From Rhodoblastus sp. (GTDB lineage Bacteria; Pseudomonadota; Alphaproteobacteria; Rhizobiales; Beijerinckiaceae): DNA of 64,000 nt. The DNA lies in NCBI RefSeq assembly GCF_019449565.1, contig NZ_JAGRPM010000084.1:102380-166379 (forward strand), read 5' to 3'. This document shows, in pieces, positions 50,748-59,267 of this stretch. A program made the translations under genes and the position numbers. Every line of letters begins with the position of its first letter. Position 1 is the stretch's first letter. The notes under the pieces are model-generated. The model searched no databases, was not told the DNA's origin, and was given only the letters and a program-made list of their open reading frames with translations.

Positions 50748-51271
50748 TTTTTTCCTCCCAAGACTTGCGACAGAGCCGCGCGGGCCCGGGCAAGGCGCGA
50801 CATAACAGTGCCGACCGGCGCCGCTGTCGCCGCTGCGATGTCGCGATAGCTCAGGCCGTGCACCGCGCGCATCAGCAGGGTTTCGCGCAGGGCCAGCGGC
50901 AATTCGGCGAGCGCGCCGCGCAGGGCCGAGCTTTCGTCGGCTGCGATGAGCCGCGCCTCAGCGTCGGGGCCGGGCTCGGCGGCCGAAAGCCGCCCGTCGC
51001 GTTCGAGATCGCCGACATCGGCCGGGCTTGGCGGCGCGCGGCGGGACAGGAAAGTCAATGCGGCATTGCGTGTGATCGTCAGCATCCACGCGCGCGGCTT
51101 TTCGACCTGTTGCGTCTCAAGCGCCGTTAGCGCCCGCAGGCAGGCCTCCTGCACAATGTCTTCCGCGTCCGCGCCATTGCCCGCCAGCGATTTGGCAAGG
51201 GAATAAGCCGCGTCGAGATGGGGCAGGGCGACTGCGGTGAAGCGCCGCCGCGCCAATTCGCTGGCCGTCAC
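50744..51271 (-). CDS. ECF-family RNA polymerase sigma factor
   Basis: A 175-residue sigma-70-family protein with only regions 2 and 4. Region 2 has LPHLDAAYSLAKSLAGNGADAEDIVQEACLRAL. Region 4 has LRGALAELPLALRETLLMRAVHGLSYRDIAAATAAPVGTVMSRLARARA, a helix-turn-helix that recognises -35 boxes. It lies between cytochrome c and anti-sigma genes in one leftward operon, so it likely activates its own operon. Confidence 0.95.
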   Translation of the reverse strand: MTASELARRRFTAVALPHLDAAYSLAKSLAGNGADAEDIVQEACLRALTALETQQVEKPRAWMLTITRNAALTFLSRRAPPSPADVGDLERDGRLSAAEPGPDAEARLIAADESSALRGALAELPLALRETLLMRAVHGLSYRDIAAATAAPVGTVMSRLARARAALSQVLGGKK

Positions 51272-51288
51272 AAGGGGCGCTCTCCAAT

Positions 51289-51654
51289 TCAGCGGGCGCG
51301 CGTTTTCAGAAATTCGATGACGTCGGCGCGATCCTGCTCATTGTCGAGATGATAGAACATTTTCGCTCCGGGCAGGAATTTTTGCGGATCGGCCAGCCAT
51401 TGGTCGAGAGTCTTGTCATCCCAGACAAATTTCGAATTTTTGAGCGCGTCGGAATAGGAATAATCCGGCAGCGATCCCGCTTTGCGGCCATAGACGCCGC
51501 GATGGCGCGGGCCGACTTCATTCTTGTCCAGCGAATGGCAGTCCTGACAGCCCTCATACAGGGCCTCGCCACGTATCGCGTCGTCCGCCGCTAAGGCGGC
51601 GGAGGGCGCGGAGAAGGCGGCGCCGAGCGCCAGCGGCAGCATGAATTTGAACAT
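51289..51654 (-). CDS. Class I cytochrome c (c2-like)
   Basis: A 121-residue protein. The signal peptide is at about 1-22 (LPLALGAAFSAPSAALAA). The haem site is CQDCH (GCQDCHSLDK). The axial Met is in FLPGAKMFY, and NEVGPRHRGVYGRKAG precedes it as in cytochromes c2/c550. It carries electrons in the periplasm. The gene lies 9 bp after the metallophosphoesterase gene in the sigma-factor operon. Confidence 0.93.
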   Translation of the reverse strand: MFKFMLPLALGAAFSAPSAALAADDAIRGEALYEGCQDCHSLDKNEVGPRHRGVYGRKAGSLPDYSYSDALKNSKFVWDDKTLDQWLADPQKFLPGAKMFYHLDNEQDRADVIEFLKTRAR

Positions 51655-51663
51655 GGCCCGCCC

Positions 51664-52602
51664 TCAACCCGCCAGCGTCGAATCGGTGATCGCGAGGCGT
51701 GCATTGCCCGGCGCATAGGTGACGTCTGTAATGCCGAGCACGCTGCGCAATTGCCCCGGCGGCACCTTCAAGGGGCCCGGGGCAGGCGCCGTTCCCGGCG
51801 CGGGCTGCGGAAAGGCTGTCGAGCGCGCGGTATGGAAGGTCGCGTTGCCCTCAATCTTCTGCATGGTCTGATGGATGTGGCCGTTGAGCACGGTGAGCGA
51901 GCCGAAGCGGGCGAGCAGCGTGAGCGCGGCCAGCGAATCCTGCGTGCCCCAGCCCCATTCGGGCGCAATGGTCCACAGCGGAATATGGCAGAACACGACG
52001 ATGGGCGTGGAATCCGTCTTGTCTTTCAGATCGTCGGCGAGCCATGCGAGCTGGGGGCCGCCGAGAGAGCCAAGTCCATTGGCCTTGAGATCGGTGACAT
52101 TATTGAGCGAGATGAAATGCACGCCCTTGTGGTCGAAGGAATAATAGGCGCCGTCGCGGGCGCCCTTGCCGAAGCGCTCCATATAGGCCTTGGCCGTGGC
52201 CGCATCGAGAATGTCATGCTCTCCAGGGGCGTAATGCACGTCGCGCTTCAGTCGCGCGATGTTTTGCAGCGCGATGTCGAATTGCTCCGGCGCGGCGAGA
52301 TGGGTGATGTCGCCGGTGTGGATAATGAAATCGGGCGGCGCCGGCAGCGCGGCGATCTTATCGAGCGCCTCGTTCAGGGTGGCGGCGGGATCTGGATTGA
52401 CCGGCTTGTCAAAGCCGATATGGCTGTCGGAAATCTGGACGAAGGTGAAGCCTGCGTCCTTCGCTTGCGCCGAGCCAAGCAGGCGCGAAGCGGGCGCGCC
52501 GCCTGCGAAGCTCCAGACCATGCCCGTGCCCGTCCAGGCCATGCATTCCAGGAGTCGCCGGCGGCTTGGCCCGGCCTTCATCGCCTCGTCATGTTTGGAC
52601 AT
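51664..52602 (-). CDS. Exported metallophosphoesterase
   Basis: A 312-residue protein. The Tat signal is at about 1-35 (SRRRLLECMAWTGTG). The calcineurin-like core has QISDSHIGFD (first Asp/His), IIHTGDITHLA (GD), APGEHD, VFCHIPLW, and LNGHIHQTMQ with the final His. It hydrolyses a phosphoester in the periplasm with two metals. It heads a leftward operon with cytochrome c, ECF sigma and anti-sigma genes; the promoter candidate is at 52636-52664. Confidence 0.92.
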   Translation of the reverse strand: MSKHDEAMKAGPSRRRLLECMAWTGTGMVWSFAGGAPASRLLGSAQAKDAGFTFVQISDSHIGFDKPVNPDPAATLNEALDKIAALPAPPDFIIHTGDITHLAAPEQFDIALQNIARLKRDVHYAPGEHDILDAATAKAYMERFGKGARDGAYYSFDHKGVHFISLNNVTDLKANGLGSLGGPQLAWLADDLKDKTDSTPIVVFCHIPLWTIAPEWGWGTQDSLAALTLLARFGSLTVLNGHIHQTMQKIEGNATFHTARSTAFPQPAPGTAPAPGPLKVPPGQLRSVLGITDVTYAPGNARLAITDSTLAG

Positions 52603-52635
52603 GAATCTCTCCGCATCGCAGGGGTTGCGCGATAG

Positions 52636-52664
52636 AGACTCGGGCGAAGGCCGTTTTATTCCCC
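52636..52664 (-). promoter_or_regulatory. Candidate ECF-type promoter
   Basis: On the minus strand GGGGAATAAAA (complement of 52654-52664) is followed by GTCT (complement of 52636-52639), with 18 bases between GGAAT and GTCT. This resembles the GGAAT/GTCT style of ECF promoters and lies 34-62 bp before the metallophosphoesterase start. It fits autoregulation of the operon by its own sigma factor. Confidence 0.45.
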
Positions 52665-52776
52665 GGGGCGGAAAAAATTCCGCACAAAAATGCCGGCCTG
52701 CGACGCCGATGCGACTTGACGCCCAGGAGCAAGGCGACGACTAATCCGCCCGCCGTTAATCTGAAGGGACTATCCC

Positions 52777-54024
52777 ATGGCCGCCGCCGCCCCCATCTCT
52801 CCCCTCGCGCCAAAGACTTTCGCCGAGCTTCCGCCGCTCGACGGCGTGCGTCTCGCCGCTGGCGCCGCCGGCATCCGTTATCAGGGCCGCACCGATGTGC
52901 TGCTGGCCCTATTCGACCATGGGGCGACGGTCGCCGGCGTCTTCACCACTTCCAAATGCCCGTCCGCGCCGGTGGATTGGTGCCGTGAAAACCTGCGCGG
53001 CGGCCGCGCCCGCGCTTTGGTGGTCAATTCCGGCAACGCCAACGCCTTCACCGGCAAGGCCGGGCGCGAGGCGACCGAGCTGACGGCGAAGCTGGCGGCC
53101 AAGGCGGTCGGCGCCGATGAGGACGAGATCTTCCTCGCCTCGACCGGCGTGATCGGCGAGCCGCTCGACGCCGCAAAATTCGAGGGCGTGCTGGACCGCC
53201 TGGCGGGTGAGGCGCGTCCCGAAGGCTGGCTCGACGCCGCTCGCGCCATCATGACCACTGACACCTTTCCCAAGGTCGCTACCGCCAAGGCCGAAATCGA
53301 CGGCGTCGAGGTGACGATCAATGGCATGGCCAAGGGCGCGGGCATGATCGCGCCGGATATGGCGACCATGCTGTCCTATGTCTTCACCGACGCCGCGATT
53401 TCCTCCGAAGCGCTGCAAAAACTGCTCTCCAAGGGCGTCAAGACCACATTCAACGCCGTGACGGTGGATAGCGACACTTCGACCTCCGACACCTTGATGC
53501 TGTTCGCCACCGGCGCGGCGGAAAAGCGTGGGCAGAAGAAGGTCAAGAAGGCGAGCGACAAGCGCCTCAAGGATTTTACAGCGAAGCTCCAGGATGTTTT
53601 GCTCGATCTCGCGCAGCAGGTAGCGCGCGACGGCGAAGGCGCCCGCAAATTCATCGAAGTGCGAGTGACCGGGGCCGAGGACGACAAGGCGGCCAAGCGA
53701 ATCGCCTTTTCCATCGCCAATTCGCCGCTGGTGAAAACGGCGGCGGCGGGCGAGGACGCCAATTGGGGCCGCGTGGTCATGGCGGTCGGCAAGGCCGGCG
53801 AAAAGGCCGAGCGCGACCTGCTCTCGATCTGGTTCGGCGATATCCGCGTCGCTCATGATGGCCGCCGCGACCCGGATTATGACGAGGCGGCGGCGAGCGC
53901 GGTCATGAAGCAGGACAAGATCATGATTCGCGCCGATATCGGCATCGGTAAGGGCGAGGCGACGGTCTGGACCTGCGACTTGACCAAGGAATATGTCGCC
54001 ATCAATGGCGATTACCGCTCCTGA
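52777..54024 (+). CDS. argJ: Bifunctional ornithine acetyltransferase/N-acetylglutamate synthase
   Basis: A 415-residue protein with the ArgJ self-cleavage site ATML (Thr at about 197) in DMATMLSYVFTDA. Conserved segments are VVNSGNANAFTGKAG, ASTGVIGEPL, MAKGAGMIAPDMAT and the C-terminal IRADIGIGKGEATVWTCDL. It transfers acetyl groups in the cyclic arginine pathway. Cleavage yields alpha and beta chains. It is followed by mutT at 12 bp. Confidence 0.97.
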   Translation: MAAAAPISPLAPKTFAELPPLDGVRLAAGAAGIRYQGRTDVLLALFDHGATVAGVFTTSKCPSAPVDWCRENLRGGRARALVVNSGNANAFTGKAGREATELTAKLAAKAVGADEDEIFLASTGVIGEPLDAAKFEGVLDRLAGEARPEGWLDAARAIMTTDTFPKVATAKAEIDGVEVTINGMAKGAGMIAPDMATMLSYVFTDAAISSEALQKLLSKGVKTTFNAVTVDSDTSTSDTLMLFATGAAEKRGQKKVKKASDKRLKDFTAKLQDVLLDLAQQVARDGEGARKFIEVRVTGAEDDKAAKRIAFSIANSPLVKTAAAGEDANWGRVVMAVGKAGEKAERDLLSIWFGDIRVAHDGRRDPDYDEAAASAVMKQDKIMIRADIGIGKGEATVWTCDLTKEYVAINGDYRS

Positions 54025-54036
54025 GGCGCTCTTAAA

Positions 54037-54438
54037 ATGAAGCTTCTTCTAGTCGTTGCGGCGGCTTTGATCGACGCCGACAATCGCGTGCTGGTGGCGC
54101 AGAGGCCCGAGGGGAAGAATCTGGCGGGTCTCTGGGAATTCCCCGGCGGCAAGGTGGACGCGGGCGAGCGGCCGGAACAGGCGCTGATTCGCGAATTGCG
54201 CGAGGAACTGGGAGTCAATGTGAAGGAGCCCTGTCTCGCGCCCTTGACCTTCGCCAGCCACGCCTATGAGGATTTTCACCTGCTGATGCCGCTCTATGTC
54301 TGCCGGCGCTGGGAGGGCTTCGTCGCCTCCCGCGAGGGCCAGGCGCTGAAATGGCTGCGCCCGAATCAATTGCGGGACATGCCCATGCCCCCGGCTGACG
54401 AGCCGCTCATTCCGGCCCTGATCGAGCTTCTGGCCTGA
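54037..54438 (+). CDS. mutT: 8-oxo-dGTP diphosphatase (Nudix, MutT-type)
   Basis: A 133-residue protein. The Nudix box is intact from GGKVDAGERPEQALIRELRE to ELGV. ALIDADNRVLVAQRPEGKNLAGLWEFPG at the N-terminus and LKWLRPNQL near the C-terminus match MutT. It cleans oxidised dGTP from the nucleotide pool. It lies 12 bp after argJ. Confidence 0.92.
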   Translation: MKLLLVVAAALIDADNRVLVAQRPEGKNLAGLWEFPGGKVDAGERPEQALIRELREELGVNVKEPCLAPLTFASHAYEDFHLLMPLYVCRRWEGFVASREGQALKWLRPNQLRDMPMPPADEPLIPALIELLA

Positions 54439-54619
54439 AAATGCGGTTCATTCAGGAACTATTCATGCTTTCGCGCATAAATAGCTTTCGCAACGCAGCA
54501 TTAAGGGGGCTTCAATCGCTCCCTGATAGGTGGCGCGAAAAGAAGGCGCAGGCGCAAAATGTGCAAAATTCATAACGGAATCAATGCACAAAAATGCCTA
54601 AAGTTCGGGCTTGAACTTT

Positions 54620-54638
54620 ATGTTGCGATGCAACATAT
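54620..54638. promoter_or_regulatory. Palindrome upstream of the GNAT gene
   Basis: A TATGTTGC-GAT-GCAACATA palindrome, perfect over eight base pairs each side. It lies 79-97 bp before the start codon, in a 278-bp gap otherwise empty of genes, and has the shape of a repressor site. Confidence 0.5.
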
Positions 54639-54716
54639 TGAGCCAAGCGTGAGGAAGCGTTTTCGGAGGTCCGAGCAACAGCGGCGCATTGCCGCAGAAG
54701 GACAAGGAATAACCAC

Positions 54717-55304
54717 ATGGAACATATGATGATCCATGGCGGGGTCATACGCAGATTATGGCCGGCCGATCTCTCGGCGTTTCGTGAGCATCTTTTGCGC
54801 CTCGACGCGCAGAGCCGGTTTGACCGCTATGCAATGTCGGTCAACGACGATTTTCTGATCCGCTACGCCGAGCGCTGCTTCGGCATCGACGATGTGATCT
54901 ACGGCTATTACGTCGATGGCGTCCTGCGCGGCGCCGGCGAATTGCGGGCAGTCGGCAATAATATCATCGGCGGTTCCGTCGAGGCGGCGTTCAGCGTCGA
55001 GAAGGATTGGCGCCGCCGCGGCGTCGGTACCGAGCTGATGTCCCGCATCGTGCGCGCAGCCCGCAACCGTCGCGCCGACGCGCTCTATATGTCGTGCCTC
55101 GCCAGCAACGCCGCGATGCAAGCCCTGGCGAAGAAGTTCTCCGCCGACCTGCGCTTCGAGACGGATGACATGACCGGGAAGCTGGTCGCGCGTGAGCCGA
55201 CTCCATCTTCGGTGTGGAGCGAATTCGCCGATAATGCGACGAGCTTCGCCACGGCCATGCTCGATCTGCAGACCCGCGTGTTCTCGCTGCAGCCGCGCGC
55301 GTAA
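54717..55304 (+). CDS. GNAT family N-acetyltransferase
   Basis: A 195-residue protein. The GNAT acetyl-CoA site is in VEKDWRRRGVGTELMSRIVRAAR, with VDGVLRGAGELRAV before it. The N-terminal DLSAFREHLLRLDAQSRFDRYAMSV motif is typical of a group of alphaproteobacterial GNATs of unknown substrate. A palindrome lies upstream. Confidence 0.9.
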   Translation: MEHMMIHGGVIRRLWPADLSAFREHLLRLDAQSRFDRYAMSVNDDFLIRYAERCFGIDDVIYGYYVDGVLRGAGELRAVGNNIIGGSVEAAFSVEKDWRRRGVGTELMSRIVRAARNRRADALYMSCLASNAAMQALAKKFSADLRFETDDMTGKLVAREPTPSSVWSEFADNATSFATAMLDLQTRVFSLQPRA

Positions 55305-55376
55305 CGACAAGAATGGGCCTGCCGCCCCCGGCGACCGGCCCATGAACCCGAAATGACCCCGGAATGATCCATGAAA

Positions 55377-55402
55377 AAGGCGCGCCTCACGGCGCGCCTT
55401 TT
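55377..55402 (+). terminator. Intrinsic terminator of the GNAT gene
   Basis: AAGGCGCGCC pairs with GGCGCGCCTT around TCAC, followed by a TT run. The plus-strand T-run is short but the stem is strong; it could also help terminate sdhB on the minus strand. Confidence 0.75.
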
Positions 55403-55426
55403 GCGTTTGGATGATGTGCGGCAGGA

Positions 55427-56206
55427 TCAGACCTGCCGCTCGATCATCATGTTCTTGATTTCCGCGATCGCCTTGGCCGGGTTGAGGCTCTTCGGGCAGG
55501 CGCGGGCGCAGTTCATGATGGTGTGGCAGCGATAGAGCCGGAAGGGGTCTTCGAGATTGTCGAGACGTTCCCCGGTCGATTCGTCGCGGGAGTCGATCAG
55601 CCAGCGATAGGCCTGCAGCAGGGCGGACGGACCGAGATAGCGGTCGCCGTTCCACCAATAGGACGGGCAGGAGGTCGAGCAGCAGGCGCAGAGGATGCAC
55701 TCATAGAGCCCATCGAGCTTGCTGCGGTCCTCGGGAGATTGCAGCCATTCCTTTTCCGGCGCCGGGGTCGAGGTCTTGAGCCAGGGCTCTATCGCGGCGT
55801 GCTGGGCGTAGAAATTGGTCAGGTCCGGGACAAGATCCTTGACCACCGGCATATGCGGCAGCGGATAGATCTTGACCGGCGCCTTCACGTCATCGATCGC
55901 GCGGGTGCAGGCGAGGGTGTTCTCGCCGTCGATATTCATGGCGCAGGAGCCACAAATGCCTTCGCGGCAGGAACGCCGCAGCGTCAACGTCGGATCGACC
56001 TGGTTCTTGATATAGAGCAGGGCGTCCAGGACCATCGGACCGCAATCGTCGCGGTCGACATAATAGGTGTCGATCGACGGGTTGCGGCCGTCATCCGGGT
56101 TCCAGCGATAGATCTGGAATTCGGTGACCTTCTTGGCGTTGGCCGGCTTGGGCCAGCTCTTGCCGCGGCCGACAACGGAGTTCTTCGGTAGTGCGAGTTC
56201 AACCAT
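55427..56206 (-). CDS. sdhB: Succinate dehydrogenase iron-sulfur subunit
   Basis: A 259-residue protein. The [2Fe-2S] motif is SCREGICGSCAMN with a later distal Cys. The [4Fe-4S] and [3Fe-4S] cysteines are in CILCACCSTSCP and CHTIMNCARACPKSLNP. It carries electrons from SdhA flavin to quinone at the inner membrane. The last gene of the leftward sdhCDAB cluster, 101 bp from sdhA. Confidence 0.97.
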   Translation of the reverse strand: MVELALPKNSVVGRGKSWPKPANAKKVTEFQIYRWNPDDGRNPSIDTYYVDRDDCGPMVLDALLYIKNQVDPTLTLRRSCREGICGSCAMNIDGENTLACTRAIDDVKAPVKIYPLPHMPVVKDLVPDLTNFYAQHAAIEPWLKTSTPAPEKEWLQSPEDRSKLDGLYECILCACCSTSCPSYWWNGDRYLGPSALLQAYRWLIDSRDESTGERLDNLEDPFRLYRCHTIMNCARACPKSLNPAKAIAEIKNMMIERQV

Positions 56207-56307
56207 CGGGATTGCTCTCTCTCATCGCGCCGCCCGAGGGCGAGTTTCTTGGCGAGAAATTTGGCGAGAAATGATGGGCCGGGGCTTGGCCCCGGCCGGG
56301 ATCGACC

Positions 56308-58152
56308 TCAGTAGACGCGGGCTTTCGGCTCGATATAGCTGACTTCGTCGGTCATGGTGTAGTTATGCACCGGACGGTAATCGATGTTCACGGTCTTGGC
56401 CGCGTCATCGATGGTCGCCAGGGTATGCTTCATCCAGTTGACATCGTCGCGGTTCGCATAATCCTCTCGGGCGTGGGCGCCGCGCGATTCCTTGCGGTTC
56501 TCGGCGCCAACCATGGTGACCGCCGCCTGCACGATCAGGTTATCGAACTCCAGCGTTTCGAGCAGGTCCGAGTTCCAGATCAGCGAACGGTCGGTGACGC
56601 GAAGATCGTCGCGGCCCTGCCACACGTCGTGGATCAGCTTGACGCCTTCCTCCAGAACTTCGCCGGTGCGATAGACCGCGCAATTGTTCTGCATGACCTT
56701 CTGCATCCGTAGGCGCAGATCGGCGGTCGGCGTGCCGCCATTGGCGTGGCGGTAATGGTCGAGGCGCGACAAAGCGAGATCCGCCGAGTTCTCCGGCAGA
56801 TTGTCCTGCTTGGCGCCCGCCTTGACGATTTCCGCGGCGCGCAGGCCGGCGGCGCGGCCGAACACCACGAGATCGATCAGCGAGTTGGAGCCGAGACGGT
56901 TCGCGCCATGGACGGACACGCAGGCCGCCTCGCCGAGCGCCATCAGGCCGGGCACCACCACGTCGGGGTTGTCGCCCTTCTTGGTCAGCACTTCGCCGTG
57001 ATAGTTCGTCTGGATGCCGCCCATATTATAGTGGACGGTCGGCAGGACCGGGATCGGCTCGCGGGTGACGTCCACGCCGGCGAAGATCTTGGCGCTTTCC
57101 GAAATGCCGGGCAGGCGTTCGTGCAGGATTTTCGGATCAAGATGGTCAAGATGCAGGAAGATGTGATCCTTGTTCTTGCCCACGCCGCGGCCTTCGCGGA
57201 TTTCCATGGTCATGGCGCGCGAGACCATGTCGCGCGGCGCCAGATCCTTCACGGATGGCGCATAGCGCTCCATGAAGCGCTCGCCGGCCGAATTGGTCAG
57301 GTAGCCGCCTTCGCCGCGCGCGCCCTCGGTGATCAGGCAGCCCGCGCCATAAATGCCGGTCGGATGGAACTGCACGAATTCGAGATCCTGCAACGGCAGA
57401 CCCGCGCGCAGGACCATGCCGCCGCCGTCGCCGGTGCAGGTATGGGCCGAGGTGGCGGAGAAATAGGAGCGGCCATAGCCGCCGGTCGCCAGGATAACGA
57501 GCTGGGCGCGGAAGCGATGGATCGTGCCGTCATCCATTTTCAGGCAGACGACGCCACGGCAGCGGCCTTCGGCGTCCATGATCAGGTCGATGGCGAAATA
57601 TTCGATGAAGAACTCGGTCGAGTTCTTCAGGGCCTGGCCATAGAGCGTATGCAGCATGGCGTGGCCGGTGCGGTCGGCGGCGGCGCAGGTGCGTTGCGCG
57701 GGCGGGCCGCGGCCAAAATCGGTGGTCATGCCGCCGAACGGACGCTGGTAGATCTTGCCATCCACGGTGCGGGAGAAGGGCACGCCCCAATGCTCCAGCT
57801 CATAGACGGCGGCGGGCGCGTTACGGCAGAGATATTCGATCGCGTCCTGGTCTCCGAGCCAGTCGGAGCCCTTGACGGTGTCATACATGTGCCATTTCCA
57901 GTTGTCCGGCCCCATGTTGGCGAGCGAGGCGGCGACGCCGCCCTGGGCCGCCACGGTGTGCGAACGCGTGGGGAAGACTTTGGATATGCAGGCCGTGCGC
58001 AGGCCCGCCTGCGAGCAGCCGACGGTGGCGCGCAGACCCGCGCCGCCCGCGCCAACCACCACGACGTCGAAAGTGTGGTCCACGATCGGATAGGCCTTGC
58101 CGCCGATGGCCGGCTGGGGAGCCCCTTGGGCCGGGGCGTCGTTCGATGCCAT
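56308..58152 (-). CDS. sdhA: Succinate dehydrogenase flavoprotein subunit
   Basis: A 614-residue protein of family length. It has FAD-binding VVGAGGAGLRATVGCSQAG, the covalent-flavin His motif RSHTVAAQGGVAASLAN, and the capping-domain segment EGARGEGGYLTNSAGERFMERY. The active site follows in GANRLGSNSLIDLVVFGR. It oxidises succinate to fumarate in the citric acid cycle. Confidence 0.98.
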   Translation of the reverse strand: MASNDAPAQGAPQPAIGGKAYPIVDHTFDVVVVGAGGAGLRATVGCSQAGLRTACISKVFPTRSHTVAAQGGVAASLANMGPDNWKWHMYDTVKGSDWLGDQDAIEYLCRNAPAAVYELEHWGVPFSRTVDGKIYQRPFGGMTTDFGRGPPAQRTCAAADRTGHAMLHTLYGQALKNSTEFFIEYFAIDLIMDAEGRCRGVVCLKMDDGTIHRFRAQLVILATGGYGRSYFSATSAHTCTGDGGGMVLRAGLPLQDLEFVQFHPTGIYGAGCLITEGARGEGGYLTNSAGERFMERYAPSVKDLAPRDMVSRAMTMEIREGRGVGKNKDHIFLHLDHLDPKILHERLPGISESAKIFAGVDVTREPIPVLPTVHYNMGGIQTNYHGEVLTKKGDNPDVVVPGLMALGEAACVSVHGANRLGSNSLIDLVVFGRAAGLRAAEIVKAGAKQDNLPENSADLALSRLDHYRHANGGTPTADLRLRMQKVMQNNCAVYRTGEVLEEGVKLIHDVWQGRDDLRVTDRSLIWNSDLLETLEFDNLIVQAAVTMVGAENRKESRGAHAREDYANRDDVNWMKHTLATIDDAAKTVNIDYRPVHNYTMTDEVSYIEPKARVY

Positions 58153-58218
58153 TGGATGAACCCTTAGCGAGAAATTGCGGACGCCGGGGCGGCGGAGAGC
58201 CGCGCCCGGGACGGAAAA

Positions 58219-58608
58219 TCAGGTGAAGCTGAGGCGCAGCACCGCATAAACGGAAGCCGCGCCGAGGACGAGGCCGAAGCAGGTATTGGCCATCAGGGCC
58301 AAATGCTTGGCGTGCGCCCCGTGGATATAGTCCTCGATGATGACCTGCATGCCGAGCGTCATGTGATAGATCCCGACGCTGACGAAGAGCAGCAGCAGGA
58401 TGGCGGGGCAGGGCGAGCCGAGCAGGATGCGCGCGCTCTGGAAGTCACGGCCCGGGAGCGACAGGACGATCAGGATGAAGGCGATCGTCAGCGGCAGCAG
58501 CGCGAAGGAGGTCAGCCGCATCAGCCAGGCGTGATGCGTGCCCGACTTGGCTGATCCTAGAAAGCTGACGCGCGCGCGGGGCGTTAGGAGAGTGGATTTC
58601 TGAGCCAT
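58219..58608 (-). CDS. sdhD: Succinate dehydrogenase membrane anchor subunit D
   Basis: A 129-residue protein with three membrane segments. The SdhD signature is GSAKSGTHHAWLMRLTSFALLPL, followed by the haem/quinone-side IYHMTLGMQVIIEDYIHG. It anchors the complex with SdhC. It lies 66 bp from sdhA and 10 bp after sdhC. Confidence 0.94.
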   Translation of the reverse strand: MAQKSTLLTPRARVSFLGSAKSGTHHAWLMRLTSFALLPLTIAFILIVLSLPGRDFQSARILLGSPCPAILLLLFVSVGIYHMTLGMQVIIEDYIHGAHAKHLALMANTCFGLVLGAASVYAVLRLSFT

Positions 58609-58618
58609 GGAGCGAGCC

Positions 58619-59032
58619 TCAGCGGATGATGAAGGAGACGATCCACAACAGGACCGTGAGAACGCCGGCGGCGGCGAAGGAGCCTATTGCGAGCCGGTCG
58701 CGGCTTTCGGGGTCGAAGCCTTTGCCGGCGTCCCAGATCGCGTGGCGCAGGCCGCCCATCAGGTGGAGCAGAAGGGCGAAAGTATAGCCGAACAGGACAA
58801 GCTGGCCGAGGAAGGAACCGAAAATGGCCGAGGCGAAATTGAAGCTGTGGGCGTCGCCGGCGGCGGCGAGCAGATAGGCCGCGAGCAAAAGAGTGCCGGC
58901 GTAAAGAGCGGCGCCCGTGGCGCGATGCGCGATCGAGGCGGCCATGGTCGGCGACCACTTGTAGATCTGCATATGCGGAGAGAGCGGGCGGCGCTGCTCC
59001 AGCGGGATCGAGCTGGGATCGGCCTCGGCCAT
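58619..59032 (-). CDS. sdhC: Succinate dehydrogenase cytochrome b556 subunit C
   Basis: About 137 residues from MAEADPSSIPLEQRRPLSPH. The SdhC signatures are RPLSPHMQIYKW, SIAHRATGAALYAG and HLMGGLRHAIWDAGKGF, with haem-ligand His. Three membrane segments. The longer frame upstream lacks sense. It opens the sdhCDAB operon. Confidence 0.95.
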   Translation of the reverse strand: MAEADPSSIPLEQRRPLSPHMQIYKWSPTMAASIAHRATGAALYAGTLLLAAYLLAAAGDAHSFNFASAIFGSFLGQLVLFGYTFALLLHLMGGLRHAIWDAGKGFDPESRDRLAIGSFAAAGVLTVLLWIVSFIIR

Positions 59033-59267
59033 GGAAATCACCCTTCCTGTTCGGACTGAGTTGGCGAGGGTCCGCGGAGCGCGGGTCGCGCCCATGGAAC
59101 CTGAATGAAACCTAAGAGGTCGGAAACATTCACTAATCGAAACGCGTGCGCCGCGCAATGACAACTCCCTCAACCATTCGATGTAAATTAGGCGCCTGAA
59201 AATCATGCATTTGAGTGGGACGGCCAGTTCGAATGCTTGCTTTCGCAGTGCAAACCGGCGAAACCTT

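Noticed and set aside
56746..58167. 473-codon plus-strand frame opposite sdhA
   Set aside because: Antisense shadow of sdhA.
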